Shown here one piece after another: positions 1 to 13,456 of a DNA stretch of 64,000 nt. Numbering within the stretch: position 1 is the first letter of the stretch; each line of letters begins with the position of its first letter. Position numbers and translations under genes: made by a program. The notes beneath the pieces were generated by a model. It saw only the letters and a list, made by a program, of their open reading frames with translations, made no database searches and was not told the DNA's origin. The DNA comes from Lineus longissimus (lineage: Eukaryota; Nemertea; Pilidiophora; Heteronemertea; Lineidae). The stretch is from positions 687,001 to 751,000 of the forward strand of contig NC_088326.1 in NCBI RefSeq assembly GCF_910592395.1, given 5' to 3'.

Positions 1-321
1 AGAAATGTCGCCTGTTTAACAGGAAAAAGACTACATACACAAGTCTCATCATGATTACAACATTTGCATTCAAAACTGTATAGGTAACAAACAAATGACA
101 ATTTTCAATTCTCAAATGAAATTCTCAGTTTTCTAGCAATACAGTAGTTTAAGATTCAACATCGTCAAGCAAGCTACTATAGCAAGCGACACAGAGTCTT
201 TATGGCAAATGGAACAGTCATGAACACAAAAGGGTTAATACGTTTGCAAATAGGACAGATAAGTCTGCTACATTAGCAATATGTGGTTTTAGCAGTAAAG
301 ATCATCATGGTTGTTGCTAAC
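1..321 (-). other. Downstream flank / probable 3' UTR of MSH6
   Basis: This stretch follows the MSH6 stop codon on the minus strand. I see no minus-strand AATAAA signal in it, so the transcript probably ends beyond the window edge or uses a variant signal. No other gene or repeat was recognised. Confidence 0.4.
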
Positions 322-3300
322 TCATGCGACACAGATCTGGTTTTGGAGATTCTTGATGTTGTCTGCTGAGAATTCTTTAAGCTTTCGCAGCATCCTGGAA
401 CAGAAAAGATGCCAAATTGAGGTTGACAATGAAATAGAAGTGATATCCACCAAGTCATCTGGCTGTGACTTTGTCGTCAAGAGACTGTTCACCAACGCCT
501 GATGAAGGCTAACCACCTTGATGTGACCATACCAAGACAGGAACCTAAGGCCCCTCGATTGTTAGAGGACTGAAAACAAGCATTATATACCTGAACACTT
601 TCATCCTATTCTGTGCTTCCTCAAACTCCTTAGCCTTCCTCCTCGCTACAGCGATGACCTCTTCAGGCAGGTCGGCTAACCTCGCCGCGTTGAAGCCGTA
701 ACTCTTTGGACACTCGCCCTTGATGAACTTGTACAAGAATGTGATGGTCTCCTGACTCGGGTCTTCCTCATTTTCATTCTCAACCATGCATGCCTGGAAA
801 CATTCAGAACTTATCAACAAACTGACAACTTGAAAGTGGATGAGCATGACAAGAATCACAAACTGAGCACTGACTACATGTGAGCTCGAAAAATTTCAAA
901 TGTCTTCGACTGAAACACAGAGATAACAACTGTAACTACTCAAAAACATAAAGAACCAGTGCTTTTCTATCTGCTTCGTTACCGGCAGAAAATTTCCCAT
1001 TCCGATCAAAAAATAGGGCACAGGAGGCCAACTTACCATATGACCACATCTTATATTCGGATCGTGCGAGAATTCCTCAACCAACGAATGATAGTGCGTC
1101 GAGAATAACGTCCTGCATCGAATGTTCTGCGAGAGTTCGTTGACGACTGCACATGCTATTGCGGTGCCATCATAGGTGGCCGTACCTCGTCCCAGCTCAT
1201 CCATGAGGACCAAGGAATGCTGCGTGGCGTGTTGGAGGATGGCAGACGTCTCACTCAATTCAACAAAAAACGTACTCTCACCTGAAAGAAGATATGATAG
1301 TATTTCACATCAAAGTGCAATCTCTCTCTTGGTTGAATGCAGCCTTTTTGGTAAATAACATAATCTGTTTTTGCAGTGATATTCCATTAAACTGAAACAG
1401 TGATCAACTCACCTGCCATAATTCTGTCCGATGCTCCCAAACGTGTGAATACTCTATCAACAGGTGTCAGGCAACACTTCTCAGCCGGTACATAGCAACC
1501 CTGAAATGAGTTAAGATCACAGTTACCATGACTACATCAAATCTTGAGCTAGGCTACAAACAAAGGCAGCACATTCTAAAGAGGTAGTGGTTTTTTCAGC
1601 AAAGTCTCATTACTTCACAGTAATGGGTATGAATGGGTCATAATGGGTTGTTGCATCAACTGATAAACTTACCAACTGAGCCGTGATAACAATCAGACCG
1701 ACTTGTCTCATCAAAGTCGACTTGCCACCCATGTTTGGTCCCGTAACCAAGACAACGCTGCTGTCCGTGTTCCCTTTGGTATCCTCATCATTTTCCTGCA
1801 AAATTAAATCGAAGTTTCTGAAAACTTCCTCAAAACAATACCCAACATTAGGAAAACAACATGCTTATTCCTTGAGGGCTTGATAAAGTGGCCTAGGATG
1901 ACCTTTGAACATGTTAGGGCAGAAGCACTTACTCAAGAACTACATGTATACATGTATACTTACATCCTTGGTCCCAACAACTGTGTCATTGGGGATGAAA
2001 TCTCCGCCAGAGAAGGTCCTCGAAATGCAGGGGTGACGCCCTTCCCTGATCTCGATAAATGGCTGCAAGGAGAGATGTTTTAAAGACAAATAGCCACTGA
2101 CAGTATGACAATTGAGATTCTTTAAGGATTAGATGATTCGATGCTCTCTCAGCAGTCTGACATGATTATGCCTACACTTGTTTTGTCATCAGGACTGACA
2201 ATGTGTGGTTTACACCATCCTCCACGCAAAGGTGCCACCATGCAACCCGACCCTGAGGCCTTAACTTACCCTTGTGTCCTCATCAGGACTGATAACATCA
2301 GGTCTACACATCATACCATCACCACAACGGCTGTACGCAGACAGGTTGATGAGGACATCCAGGACAGACAGGCACTGGATGACTGTCTCCCACATCTTGT
2401 ACCTTGCAGAAGAAGTCAAAAGATTTATCTGTAACAGGCCTATTATGCAGTTGATTGGCAGATTACAGCCAGAGCAGTGGAGGAGGGTGGGGCAGGTTTC
2501 TGGATTCTGAAAGGCAAGGATGCTGTGGCTGGGTATCCTCAGATCATTCCACATGGGTCATGGGTCTGCTTGGAGTGACACTAACCACAACATTCATCAA
2601 ACAATGTAACAGGCATTGATGATCATTTCAGAGTGGTGTACTTGTCCTGGCTCTCAACTTACTTCTTATCAAAAGCATAGAAAATCCTCCTCATCACATC
2701 TCGCAGGGCCACATCACGCCGGTCCTCTGCTGTCGTCATCACGCTGAACAGATCCTCGATATCATCCGTCCAATATCGTTTGTAGCCCTTCTTTTGTGAC
2801 TTCAGCTCGTATTGGTGGGGAACGTTCTTCGACACAGAGTCTGGCACCTCAATTTGGAAACGGTTTTTCCCTGAACCCCAGTAGGTCAGAGTCTGAAATT
2901 CGGAAAGTCGAATAATGCTTTGTCTTCATGTAGACACATTAGCTCGTATTCAAGGGGAATGATCTTTGGATAGGATAAAGTGAAGTGCTTGTCCAAGGTC
3001 ACAATCTTCTTTCATCCTACCTTGCATCCTAGTCTCTGCTTCTGTTTCTTCAAGTAATCATCCAATTCTACCTTCGCTGTGCTGATTTCCACCAGTGCTC
3101 CGTCGTATTCCGGGTCGACCCCGTGATTTGGCAGAATCTTTCCATCTTGCCTGGCTTTATTATGATCAAAGGAATCCTAGAGGGAAAAAGTCAAGTTTGT
3201 TTATTAATAAGGTCACCCATAATGTAAAGGTCAGCAAAATTTTGCTTACAGGGACTCTTAACTTCAGAACTATTATCTCCAATACCTGGCACCTGGCAAG

Positions 3301-6300
3301 AAGGCAGTTTGTACGCTATATTAATATGACCCCCTGGAAAGACTCAGTGAAGCAACTTACATCAAAGAACTGCAGATCTCCTGATATATCAGGGAAACGT
3401 CCCTCCGAGTTTGAACTGGTCTTGATGCCAACAGTCTGCTTCAAGAGCTTTGACCTGAAATGGGAAACACAACGCCTTTGCATCACAAGCAAAACACGAA
3501 GCCGAGAAACCCAATTGGCGCATAACTGTAGTGGCACAAAACCCTAACTTCCGTGATTAACATAGATGTATCCGCCAATACGAAAGGCAGGGTACAGGTA
3601 AAATGATTTGGAAAAATCAACTGGGTTTTTGTTCCAAACTTACTTGAAAGATGTGACACACTTCTTGAACAGTTTCATGGCTTGGAGAGACAGCTTGAAG
3701 CCATTCAACGTGTCGAGGAAATCCTCGATCTTTCGTTTGCTGTATTTGAGATCCTCGAAGAAGACAGCCCGACCATCGGGATGTTCTTTGCTTCTCGTTG
3801 CAGAGCCGAGTGTGTGGATCCTTTAAAAGAGAATAAAGACATTTGGCAGTCGACATTGATTACAAAGAACACAAATTTCCAATGTGTGATACACGTGCTG
3901 AGCCATGAATGTGTTTTAATAAGTTTCTTACTTGCTTAGCAACCTCTCCAAGTCCGGTAGCTTCTTCAGGATATCTGTGACCTCCGACACGACATCCTGA
4001 TTATTCATCAGGTCCTCGACAGCATCAAGACGTTCGTTGATGGCGTACGGATTACAAAGAGGGGTGCACAGCCATTGTTTGAAGAGCCTTCTTCCTGCAA
4101 AGACAAAAATTTGATCAGGAGACAGAAAACTTTCAAAGCCCCAAACGACTTTTCATGAAAATCAAAAGACACAAGTCAATGACAACAAAATGAACGATGA
4201 TCCATTTAAAAGCAAGGAGCAGACGATAGGTGGCTGGCGTTTCCTCCATTATGTTGCCACGTTGACGATGGTGACACCGTATGACAAGACGATCCAACTG
4301 TGATGTCATGACCTTACCAAATGGAGTTGAGCACTGGTCGAGTCGATCAATCAATGTCCCTTCACGCGTTCCTGTTGTTGAGTTCGCCACGACCTCGAGA
4401 TTCGCCAAGGTGACGCCATCTAGCACCTGGAAAGGAACATTATAGATTATGAATGTTTGCTGCTAGAAGTAGAAGCATCTTAGGTAAACACACACTGGAT
4501 ATGAGATGTCTTCTTCGTAACTTCTTCATTGAAGCTTTACATAATCCCCTTTGCTCTGACTTACCATATGTTGTCCGCTTCTAAAGACACTCGACTTGAC
4601 CTTTGAAGCAGACGCTCGATCAATTGGGACATACTCCTCAAAGTTCTTCATTGAGAGAAGCTCAATGTCAAGGTAACTCATCCTCAGGTAGCTAACGATC
4701 CCTCCCAAGGCATTCATGGCTAATTGGTAGTTATCCCCAGGGGTGTGACCAAGGGTGTCACCTATGGATAAAGAAAGATATTATGAGAATGATGCAATAG
4801 ACGAGTCCACTTGGAAGGCAGGGGTGTAAAGGTTATTCAATCCCTCCACTTACTGTCCGAGATCATCTTCTTGAGAGCAGACGGCCATTCAAACTCTCCA
4901 GCTTTCTCCTCATCCTGGAAATACTTCTCCTCCGACAAACATTTCAACGTTTTCGATCCGTCCCAAAACTCCTTCGGAGTGAGCTGCTCCTTTATAACGG
5001 AAATCAAATTTGAATTGATAAATGTCCATGTCTTCTGTGAGAGTTTCCCTTTTTCATAAATCACTTGCACTGGTGTGAAATGCGCGACTAAAGTACGGAA
5101 TCTCGAGCAATGGCGATCGTCCTCAAACTGGCCGATGTGGAATTTTCCAATGGAAGTGTCAATGAAACAGACACCGTACATACATCCACCACCAGACGTA
5201 TCGTCATGTGACTTCTCGACGACAGATAACAAATACGCGTTCTGATTGTCTGAAGGATTCCCGTCGATAAAGCTGTATGTTTTTGTGCCCTTTGTTGTGA
5301 TACGGCAAATCTCCCTACGGACAACTTTGTCAAATTTCGTCGAGTTTTTCTTTTGTTTACATCTTTCTTGCATGGCGTCCACAGATTCCGTCTGCTCAAT
5401 GCGTGCGACCTTGTAACCTTTTTGCACCAAGATGTCTGCGTAGCGACCGTAGGCGATCTCCGGGAAACCGGAATGAGCGTGGTTTCCCTGAAAATAAAGT
5501 CAAAGAATGAAATGATACAGCAACATTTGGGTCTCAGGGTTCAAGGTCAAGACATTCAAACTTACTTAGCATAGCGGCAGCCAAGCCTAAAGGAGCAAAC
5601 TTGGTGGCACGCTAGGACAACGGTGGTATTACAGCCGTCAAACCACTGTTAGCAGACAGCAGAGCTCTGCACTTTCACGTACCTTCATATAAATGAGACC
5701 AAGCTCGTTGACGGCCGTCACAGCATCCATATGGTACAGCTCGTAGAACTTGCCAACTTTGAAGAAGAGGACCGTGTCAAAGTGTTGACTCTTCAATTCC
5801 CACCACTGGCGCATCGCCTGCAAGAGAAACAGTGGTACCACAGTCAAGATGCTGCTTTTACAATTAGAACCTTTCGATAAATGTTTCTTTCGATAAAAGT
5901 TTTCTGGACACCCCTGGGTCAGATTAGCACCTCAGAACCTCAAAAGTTAATGTCATACATAGCCCAAAATGGCTTCCAAGGAAATCGTCACAGAATAACT
6001 TACAGGTGTCAAACCTCTCAGAAAGTCACCGGAAACAAGTAGTGTCTTCGGATCATAGTCTTCGTGGCCTTTTGGTCTTCCTTTGGCGTCCCTGGAGATA
6101 CAAAGGGATGAACTACGAGATTCTGGAACAGAGTATTACTCAGCAATGACGTCCTACATTCAATCCTTAGCGACAACCCTGCAAGTTTATGGTGGAATGG
6201 TTCTGGTGAGGACAGATAACATGATGAAATAGCAAAGTACTGAGGGCCATGCAGGTTGTTGGACAACTTACTTGAGCTTGTCAGGCTTGATGAAGTCCAA

Positions 6301-8362
6301 GGTGTAATGTGTGTAAACTATTCCACTGTCGTCCTCTCCTACTGCTGTTGGATTTGGGCTCTGGAATGGTTAAAGAAGGCGGTTATCCAAGGATGAAATT
6401 GGCTGATTGACATTTTAGACTTGATTTTACAAATAAATATCCATTCGAAAAACTTACAGAGTTCGGTGCCGAGAATGCAGCCAACTTCGATTTAGTTGCA
6501 CTGTTCACCACAGGTGTCACCGGTGTGCTCTTCATTGTTGGCGTCGACGCGGCAGAACTATTTCCATTGGTGAGAGGTTTAGTTTCATTATTCGCCACTG
6601 GTGTCGCTACCGAGCTTTTACCACTGGAGACAGGAGTGAAGAATTTCTTGAGACTTTCGGTGGGTTTGTTAGGGGTTGACACACTTCCCTTGCCGTCGCG
6701 CTTTCTCTTGCCAGTTTTCTGGAATGAACAAATGAAGACTTTGAAATTTGGAGCAAACATTTCATTTAAGTACGCAAGGACAAGCAGAGGTCTCATTACA
6801 TTTTGAAAACATAGGAAAACTTTTTCAAAGTGTTGAAGAAGAAATGGATATACCTTCCTGGGAGATTCTGTATCAGACCCCTCCATGTCTGAGACCTCAT
6901 TCTCGTCCACCCCACTACTTGAGTCATCAGACTCGCTTTGCTCTTCGCCAGGTTCAACCTTGAACTCATCAGCTGAAAGATATTGAAAATCGGGTAACAT
7001 GAGATAATGACGGATTTTAGGCCTCGAACGATAGGCCTCTAATGGATTAGTGTGCAAGTACAGTAGCTCTTACCAGAGTCGTCTTCTCCACCAGATTCCA
7101 CGAGGATCTTTCTCCTCTTAGCCTTTGGTCGTGTAGGGCGGCCATTCTTTCTAGGCGTCTTCCCTGGCGTCTAGAAGTAAAACAGAATCATAAAATATGT
7201 GATTTTGATGTAAATATTTACTGATATGTTCCATTCTGTTTCATTCACTTCCTAATTGAATTGATCTTTTCGTGTCCAGAGACAACAATTCTACTTTAAG
7301 AATACAAGTTCTACATAATGACAATATTGATGGCAGATTACAAGATCAGAAAGTCTAGTATCGCTTTTCTTACCTTTTTCGGAGATTCTTCTCGGTTCTC
7401 TTTACTGTTGTCAGCATCCGAGTCCGCCTCATCATCAAAAAGATCTTTATCAAATTCCATCTTTTCAACTTCCATGTCTTCTTCTTCCTCCTCATCCTCT
7501 GACAGTATATCCAAGACCATCGCCAGGCGATCCTCCCGCGACATCGCCATGGCGTTGTTGCATTCGGTCGCACCTGTCTGCTGCTGTTGGTCGCGACAGA
7601 AGAACAAGCCGCCGGCACGACAGTCGATGTTGTCCAAACCAACGAATGGCTTCACATACCTATACAGTAAGAAACATTCCACGAGATATACATGGGGTGA
7701 ACTCTGTCACAGTGGAAGAGCGTCTAACTAGAGATTGGAAGGTGATCAGTTCGAAGCTCGGCCAGTCAAACTCTCCACAGGTCAAGTCCTTTGTTTATGT
7801 GGATAGATTATTAACTTACTTGGATTGGACCCAACCTCTGGTTGGAGGATCATCAAAGAACTGGACGTGAATCTCGGGCCGGATTCCGGGCTGGTGGAAT
7901 ATCTCCTTGGTCGGGTGATTACATACCATCGACGCCCACCAGGGGTACCCCTCCAACTTGGCCCACACAAGGTCTCCCACTTGGAAGCCACACTCTGGAG
8001 TAGAGAAAAAAGCAGCGAAGCATGAATATAAAGGGGTGTTTCTTTCAATTAGGTAAGCCACATAAGCTGCAATGCAATTGCCTTTTGTGAAATTTGCTCG
8101 TACACTTCATACACTTGGCTACTGTAGTCTGTACATTTTTTTGTACACAAGTCACAACTAACTATGAGCGAGGCAACTTTCTCTTGACAGACCAAAGTTT
8201 GACAGCTGTCAGAGGTCATAAATACCATCGTATACCTGGTTGTTTGGGTTTAGGGGGCGTAGTATGCCCTTTAGCTTCAACTACATTGTTATTATTGTTG
8301 GTAGCAAGTTCTGTTTTGGATTTAGGGCTAAAAAAGCTGAATAAACTTTTCTGCTGTGACAT
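322..8362 (-). CDS. MSH6: DNA mismatch repair protein MSH6 (MutS homolog 6), complete, 24 exons
   Basis: MSH6 pairs with MSH2 to form MutS-alpha, which recognises base mismatches and short loops in the nucleus. Exons in transcript order: 8236-8362, 7820-7994, 7374-7659, 7074-7170, 6854-6972, 6458-6718, 6272-6360, 6004-6091, 5683-5817, 4854-5487, 4565-4761, 4318-4426, 3932-4094, 3644-3820, 3361-3454, 3021-3176, 2663-2892, 2270-2402, 1964-2062, 1673-1795, 1413-1500, 1037-1281, 591-793, 322-394. All junctions are GT-AG and in phase. The joined frame is 4101 nt (1366 aa; human MSH6 is about 1360). Seen in order: an N-terminal PCNA-interacting box (QKSLFSFF, residues 4-11), a PWWP domain (PWW at 60-62), an acidic/basic linker, the mismatch-reading Phe438-Tyr-Glu440 in [11 protein letters not shown], Walker [10 protein letters not shown] (1142-1150) and Walker [12 protein letters not shown] (D1221-E1222). 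The start is fixed by the PIP box and an A at -3. No lesion was seen in the catalytic motifs. Confidence 0.96.
3190..3312. repeat. Dispersed repeat, copy in MSH6 intron 15
   Basis: Partner of the repeat at 24545-24660. It spans most of the intron between the exons at 3361-3454 and 3021-3176 and explains the chance open frame on the plus strand here. Confidence 0.6.
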
Positions 8363-8370
8363 TTTTGATG

Positions 8371-9096
8371 TTGAAATCACTGCGCACGTGGTTTGCGCTT
8401 CGCAACGTCACATCCGGAAGATAGAGCGATTCCATTTTAGTATTTTTAAGGGTAGAGCTTAAAAGTTTTGAAAGGATTTCGAGCAAAACAGATTTTATTT
8501 GGGCCATTTTTTCCAATTATCGTCACAGAAATTGAATTTTTATTGTAAATAATTGGAATTCACATACTTTTATATTACTTTTGGGTGAGAAAAATTGGTA
8601 AATTCCAAGATTGAAAAATCGGTACATTTCACACTTTAAAGACCACCCCTACAGGTGAAAGTACCCTAATCCATATTATTTCCGGCTAAAACATTTCGCG
8701 GGAAATAAACACGTGCTTTTGTTTACTGTTTGAAATCACTGCGCACGTGGTTTGCGCTTCTTAAACGTCACATCCGGAAGATGAGAGCGATTCCATTTTA
8801 GTATTTTTAAGGGTAGAGCTTAAAAGTTTTAAAAGGATTTCGAGCAAAACAGAATTTATTTGGGCCATTTTTTCCAATTATCGTCACAGAAATTGAATTT
8901 TTATTGTCAATAATTGGGATTCACATAATTTTATATTACTTTTGGGTGAGAAAAATTGGTAAATTCCAAGATTGAAAAATCGGTACATTTCACACTTCAA
9001 AGACCACCCCTACAGGTGAAAGTACTCTAATCCATATTATTTCCGGCTAAAACATTTCGCGGGAAATAAACACGTGCTTTTTGTTTACTGTTTGAA
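8371..9096 (-). promoter_or_regulatory. Probable MSH6 promoter, present as a tandem duplication
   Basis: Two near-identical copies (8371-8729 and 8730-9096, unit about 360 bp, a few percent divergent) begin 9 bp upstream of the MSH6 start codon. Each copy carries the same putative factor sites. These are an E2F-type TTTCGCGGGAAA (8694-8705 and 9055-9066), a nearby CACGTG E-box (8710-8715 and 9071-9076), a second CACGTG (8385-8390 and 8744-8749), and a CRE-like ACGTCA (8405-8410 and 8765-8770) beside an ETS-like CCGGAAG (8414-8420 and 8774-8780). E2F control of MSH6 fits its S-phase role in other animals. No TATA box is evident. That this is the promoter is inferred from position and motif content. 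Confidence 0.65.
8371..9096. repeat. Tandem duplication, two units of about 360 bp
   Basis: Unit 1 begins at 8371 and unit 2 at 8730, both with TTGAAATCACTGCGCACGTG. Differences are limited to scattered substitutions and small indels such as CGCTTCGCAACG against CGCTTCTTAAACG. The high identity implies a recent event or gene conversion. Confidence 0.93.
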
Positions 9097-12000
9097 CTAC
9101 AGGGTGTTTCATTCAAAACGTTTCTTATCTTTACCATTTGCGAGCATAAAGGTTCCAATAACAGTAATGCGATTGTTTATGGGACTTTGCTTGAGGGCCA
9201 CGGTAGACGTGAATGCCCAGTGGAAAGTGGAATGCCCAGTGGAAAGAGTATCAAAACCACAGACCACGTCAGGATGCCTAATAAACCCCAGGTTTGGCGT
9301 TACTCAATTTTGGATGATATGGTACCCTATATATAATTTTCTACGATTATTTCAGGCTTTGCGCTCCATTTATTTCTCATGCACGAGCGCCATCTACAAT
9401 TGACAGAATCTGTCAGATTTCATGATTTTCTGCTAAATTATCGGTTTCAAACAGTAAATTTTGTCCATGAGGCTGTATTAACGATGTAGTTATGTATTTA
9501 CGTTGTAGGCAATGTATTTATCAAATGATACTGGCACCAAGTGTAAAGTTTTGAAAGGTTTTTATTTCGATCGTCTGCTATAATAAACCATCCTCCAATT
9601 ATGATTACCAGGCAATGGCTCCATGGACCATACAATACATACCAATGTCCATGCACAATTGCCCTCCCTCCCTGACCCTGTCACCAAATCACCTCACCCG
9701 TGCATGGCCAGCTTTGTCTATGTCTATATCCCATCCATCCTTTTGATTTATTGGGTGGGTAGCCTGGAGTTTAATTAGATTAGACAGTCTTATGCCATGC
9801 CATGGCGTGCAGGCGCAGCCCACCCTCTCACAGTCCTTGTCTGTAAGTTACTAAATGTATCTGTATCTGTCATCGTTCATGTCTGCAAGGCCATCCTTAG
9901 TTGTCCATCCTCTGCTTTGCAACCCCCCACATAATTCTTTTCAGGTTGGGCATGGCAGTCACCTACCTCGATGCTGATTGAATGTTCGCAGTGACAGCAA
10001 AGCCAATGATGAGTGGGAGTGACAAGCATCCACCAAATATGCCGTAAGATATTTTTGTTGATATTCTCGCAAGAATGAATTTGGGACTTCTTGATTCATA
10101 TAATTCCTTGCCTGCCTTGGATTGTGGCAATTGGGGTCTTCATTTGGGGATTCAGTTCCTTGTTCCAGACCATCAACAATATCTTAGATACTTATGACAG
10201 TGACTACGACTACATGAGGATAGTCCTGAATAATTCATTAGATGATGAGATGAAGATGTTTCATAGAAAACCACTCCTGATTTATTCATGTCAATGTGGC
10301 GTGCAAGAAACTGCTGGCTCACCCTTTCATAACCAGCACTGTAGTTAGCTGTTGGGTCCACTCCAAGTGGTGGTACCTGATGTCTACTTAATGTGCACAG
10401 CTGATGGAACTTGGTTTGGGCTGTCTTATCAAGGAAGGTAGAGATGTCAAGTTTTTTCCTGAATAATGATATTTATGGCTCACTGCTTATGGTAATGGTA
10501 TTTATGGTACTTTAAAACATGTTTTAAAGCCATTATTATATAGAAGATTAAAATTAATAATACCTAATGCCTTTAACCATTAAAACATTCAGTCATTCAC
10601 ATCATTAAAAAATCTCTTCACAAAGTACATTAAGAACCGGATATAACTGATATCAGTTCACTTACATGTTGTTGCAAGTAGTTTATGACGCCAGGGTAAT
10701 ATCAGAGTAAGATAATTCTAAGACGTTTCAAAAATATTTCATCGCAATGGAAAAGAATTATGCATAACCACCATCAAGTATCATGGAATATTAACTCAAT
10801 GAACATTATGTTTGTATTATGATTATGCTTTTACAGGTATAACTTTGCGGTTCCTTGACTTAGTCTAATGGGACCCCTTCAGGCTGTTCAGCAGAGGAGA
10901 AAAATTCCCAATGGCAATGGTTTCCCGACAAAAGAGTTTGCAGATTTCTAGAGCAAATAGCCCGTGTCTACTGTTACGGTTAGCGGCATTTTGCTACACT
11001 TGATGACTCCAAATTGAAACTTTTGCCACCAGATGATTTGAAATCGTTGTTGGGTAACTAATACTTGGATTGGAAAGTCTTGATGGCATATCTTCATTTC
11101 AAACTGTTGATTTGGTTGGGTGGTCCAGGATGTTTTGACAATTTTGTCCGAGTCTTGATCTCGATGTCAGGGAGAAGGCCGGGCAAGGCCAATGGACAAT
11201 CTGGTGTCATTTTAAACTATTTCGTTTCATTGATTAGTTTCTTGGAGCAATTCCTGTTTACCGTTATTTCCTTGGATCAATTGCTGATTTGAGTGATTAC
11301 TTCTTTTGTTTTGATCAATACTCACCTCTTCTGTTCTTGGACCAATTGCAGATAGCTTCTATCTTTGGAGTAATTGCTGATAACTTTATTTATGGATCAA
11401 CTGCAGATAACTTCTATTTCATGGATTGATTGCTGATGACTTCTTTATCTAGGTAGGATCTCGGTAGTTCTTTTACGACGCTTGTGTAGTTATAATTCGG
11501 CAGCTGTATTCAAGCTTGTAAATAGCGGTGGTTTCTGGGGACAATTTTGTTCATATCTGTTTTCATGGTTCATATTTCAGCATGCATGCACCTGTGTTGG
11601 TAGAATGAGAAAATTCTGTCTATTATGAGTTGACTGAGCCTTTTTTTATACTTTCATTGAAGTCAGAAAGTATCTGTCATTATGACATGTCATATAATTA
11701 GCCAAATTACACACACTGTTAGTGTCACTGTCTAATTGTCTGGGCAAAAGGTGGTTATTTGATCATGGTTAGATCAATGCCTTCTCTCCCCTTGAGTTAC
11801 TGCTATGTAGTCTGAATGATGATTATCTTTCACTAAGTTAAACCCCCTGGTGATTGAGTAGGTCTATCACAATCTGGCTATCGACTTTAGCACTCATTAG
11901 TGATAGATCGTCTTGCCAGGTAGTCGATATCTATTCTCCTGAGAAGCACTTAGCATAAAATGTCTTGCACAAGGACACAACAAGTAAACTATCGTCCTTC

Positions 12001-13423
12001 TTTACTCTAGAGTAGGAACTGGGTCAAAGACCTCCTGGTTATCAGTCTGCACTCTCCTCAATTGGGGTGGGGTTTCATTGTCAATTTCGAAGATTTTTCT
12101 GAAATAAGGGAGACTGGACCTGAAGACTGGGGCACATGCCCTGCCCTGGATCAGCTAAACTTGTCTATGCCACTAAGTCCAAAATAATTCCAGTGGAAGT
12201 AATTACAAATGTGTTCAAGTGAGATAACTTAGATTTTCAAGCTATACAAGGTATAAGAAGGGCCAGTGAGGATTTTGGATGCAAATTTGACAAGTACCAA
12301 GTACATCAGTGGCATCACTTGGGGGTGAGCTTCAAACTTAAGACACGATTAACCTACATTTTCAAAACTCTATCGAGATTTTCCGATATTTGTGAGGTTA
12401 TCGTATTAAAATGTTTTAAGAGTAGTACCCTAAGATTAGGAAAAGATTTCCAGCAAGCCGCGAGCTTGGAACATCCTTTGTTGGAATGTCTTGGTTGTTT
12501 TGGTGAATTTTGCGTGCGTTTTCATGTCGGTTTTTGACGATTTGTGAGCCAATTAGGAAGTGTGTATGCCGACATGCTGTTATATTGTGTCTCTCTGTCT
12601 ACTTTAGTAAATTGGTGGATTACATGTCAGAGTACAGGCCCTTCAATTACCAGTGGTATTGCAGGGAAATTGGCCTCATTTTGTTCGGATGTTTTGTTGG
12701 TCTTAGAGGAATAGGATTGGACATCGAGGAAACGAAGAAATGTCATACACATGTATATTGAAGTTGTCACTTTGGACTAATTGTATTTTTGTCCAGAAGA
12801 TTCTGTTGTTCAATGTTTGATGGACAATCGGTTAAGGGTTGTAAAAGTTTTGAAGATGTTCCATACTTTCCTTGTGATTTGAGACAAAGCGGAGTGAATC
12901 GTGGACTTTTGGAAAGTTTTTCTCAGTTTTGTCTCCTTGCTCTTCTCACCATTTGGATGAAGAATTACCAGAAGTGGGAGCGTCCATCAAGTTTACATGC
13001 TAAAGAATTACTCGCCCAAGGAATGTTAGAATTTTGCTGCTGTTTTCATGAGGACAGTTGATCGCAACATAATCTCAATGCATTCGTTTTTAAGCTGATA
13101 ATCTTTAAAAATCGATCGCAAGACAATTTTTTTATTGGAAAAGTTTTCTTTTTGGTAACTTTTTTCAACAAAGTGATTGAATTTTAGTCGTTTGACTATT
13201 TTCAAACAATTTTGTTTGGCAAAACTTTAGATAATTTCAACTGGAGTTGTGAAATATCGCATTTATATTGATGAGGACTTGCTTGTGATTGAGTGGTGGA
13301 GAACCTGATTTCTATTGGTATTAGAGAGACTCTCATAAAAAGATTACTACTAATCGGATTTTGGCCAAAAAATTGTTCGACATTTACATTATTCATAGAC
13401 GATATTCATGTGGAGAAAACTCG
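9097..13423. other. Intergenic spacer between MSH6 and DYRK4
   Basis: The spacer lies between two divergently transcribed genes. I found no convincing exon. Untranslated 5' exons of the kinase may lie here because the first coding exon is preceded by a long non-coding stretch. A short direct repeat sits at 9211-9247 and a degenerate tandem array at about 11270-11445. Confidence 0.5.
11270..11445. repeat. Degenerate tandem repeat, unit about 45-50 bp
   Basis: About four diverged copies share a core like TGGATCAATTGCTGATAACT followed by TCTATTT. Copies are visible from 11273, 11335, 11392 and 11424. It is a simple decayed minisatellite with no open frame. Confidence 0.5.
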
Positions 13424-13456
13424 ATGAAATTCTATAGGGATTTGAAAGATTTCATC

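Noticed and set aside
3095-3547. 150-codon open frame on the plus strand
   Set aside because: It overlaps two MSH6 exons on the other strand and the dispersed repeat between them. No family similarity, and the exons on the minus strand are certain.
9101-9130. ACAGGGTGTTTCATTC, similar to mariner-type ends
   Set aside because: No matching inverted end was found within about 2 kb.
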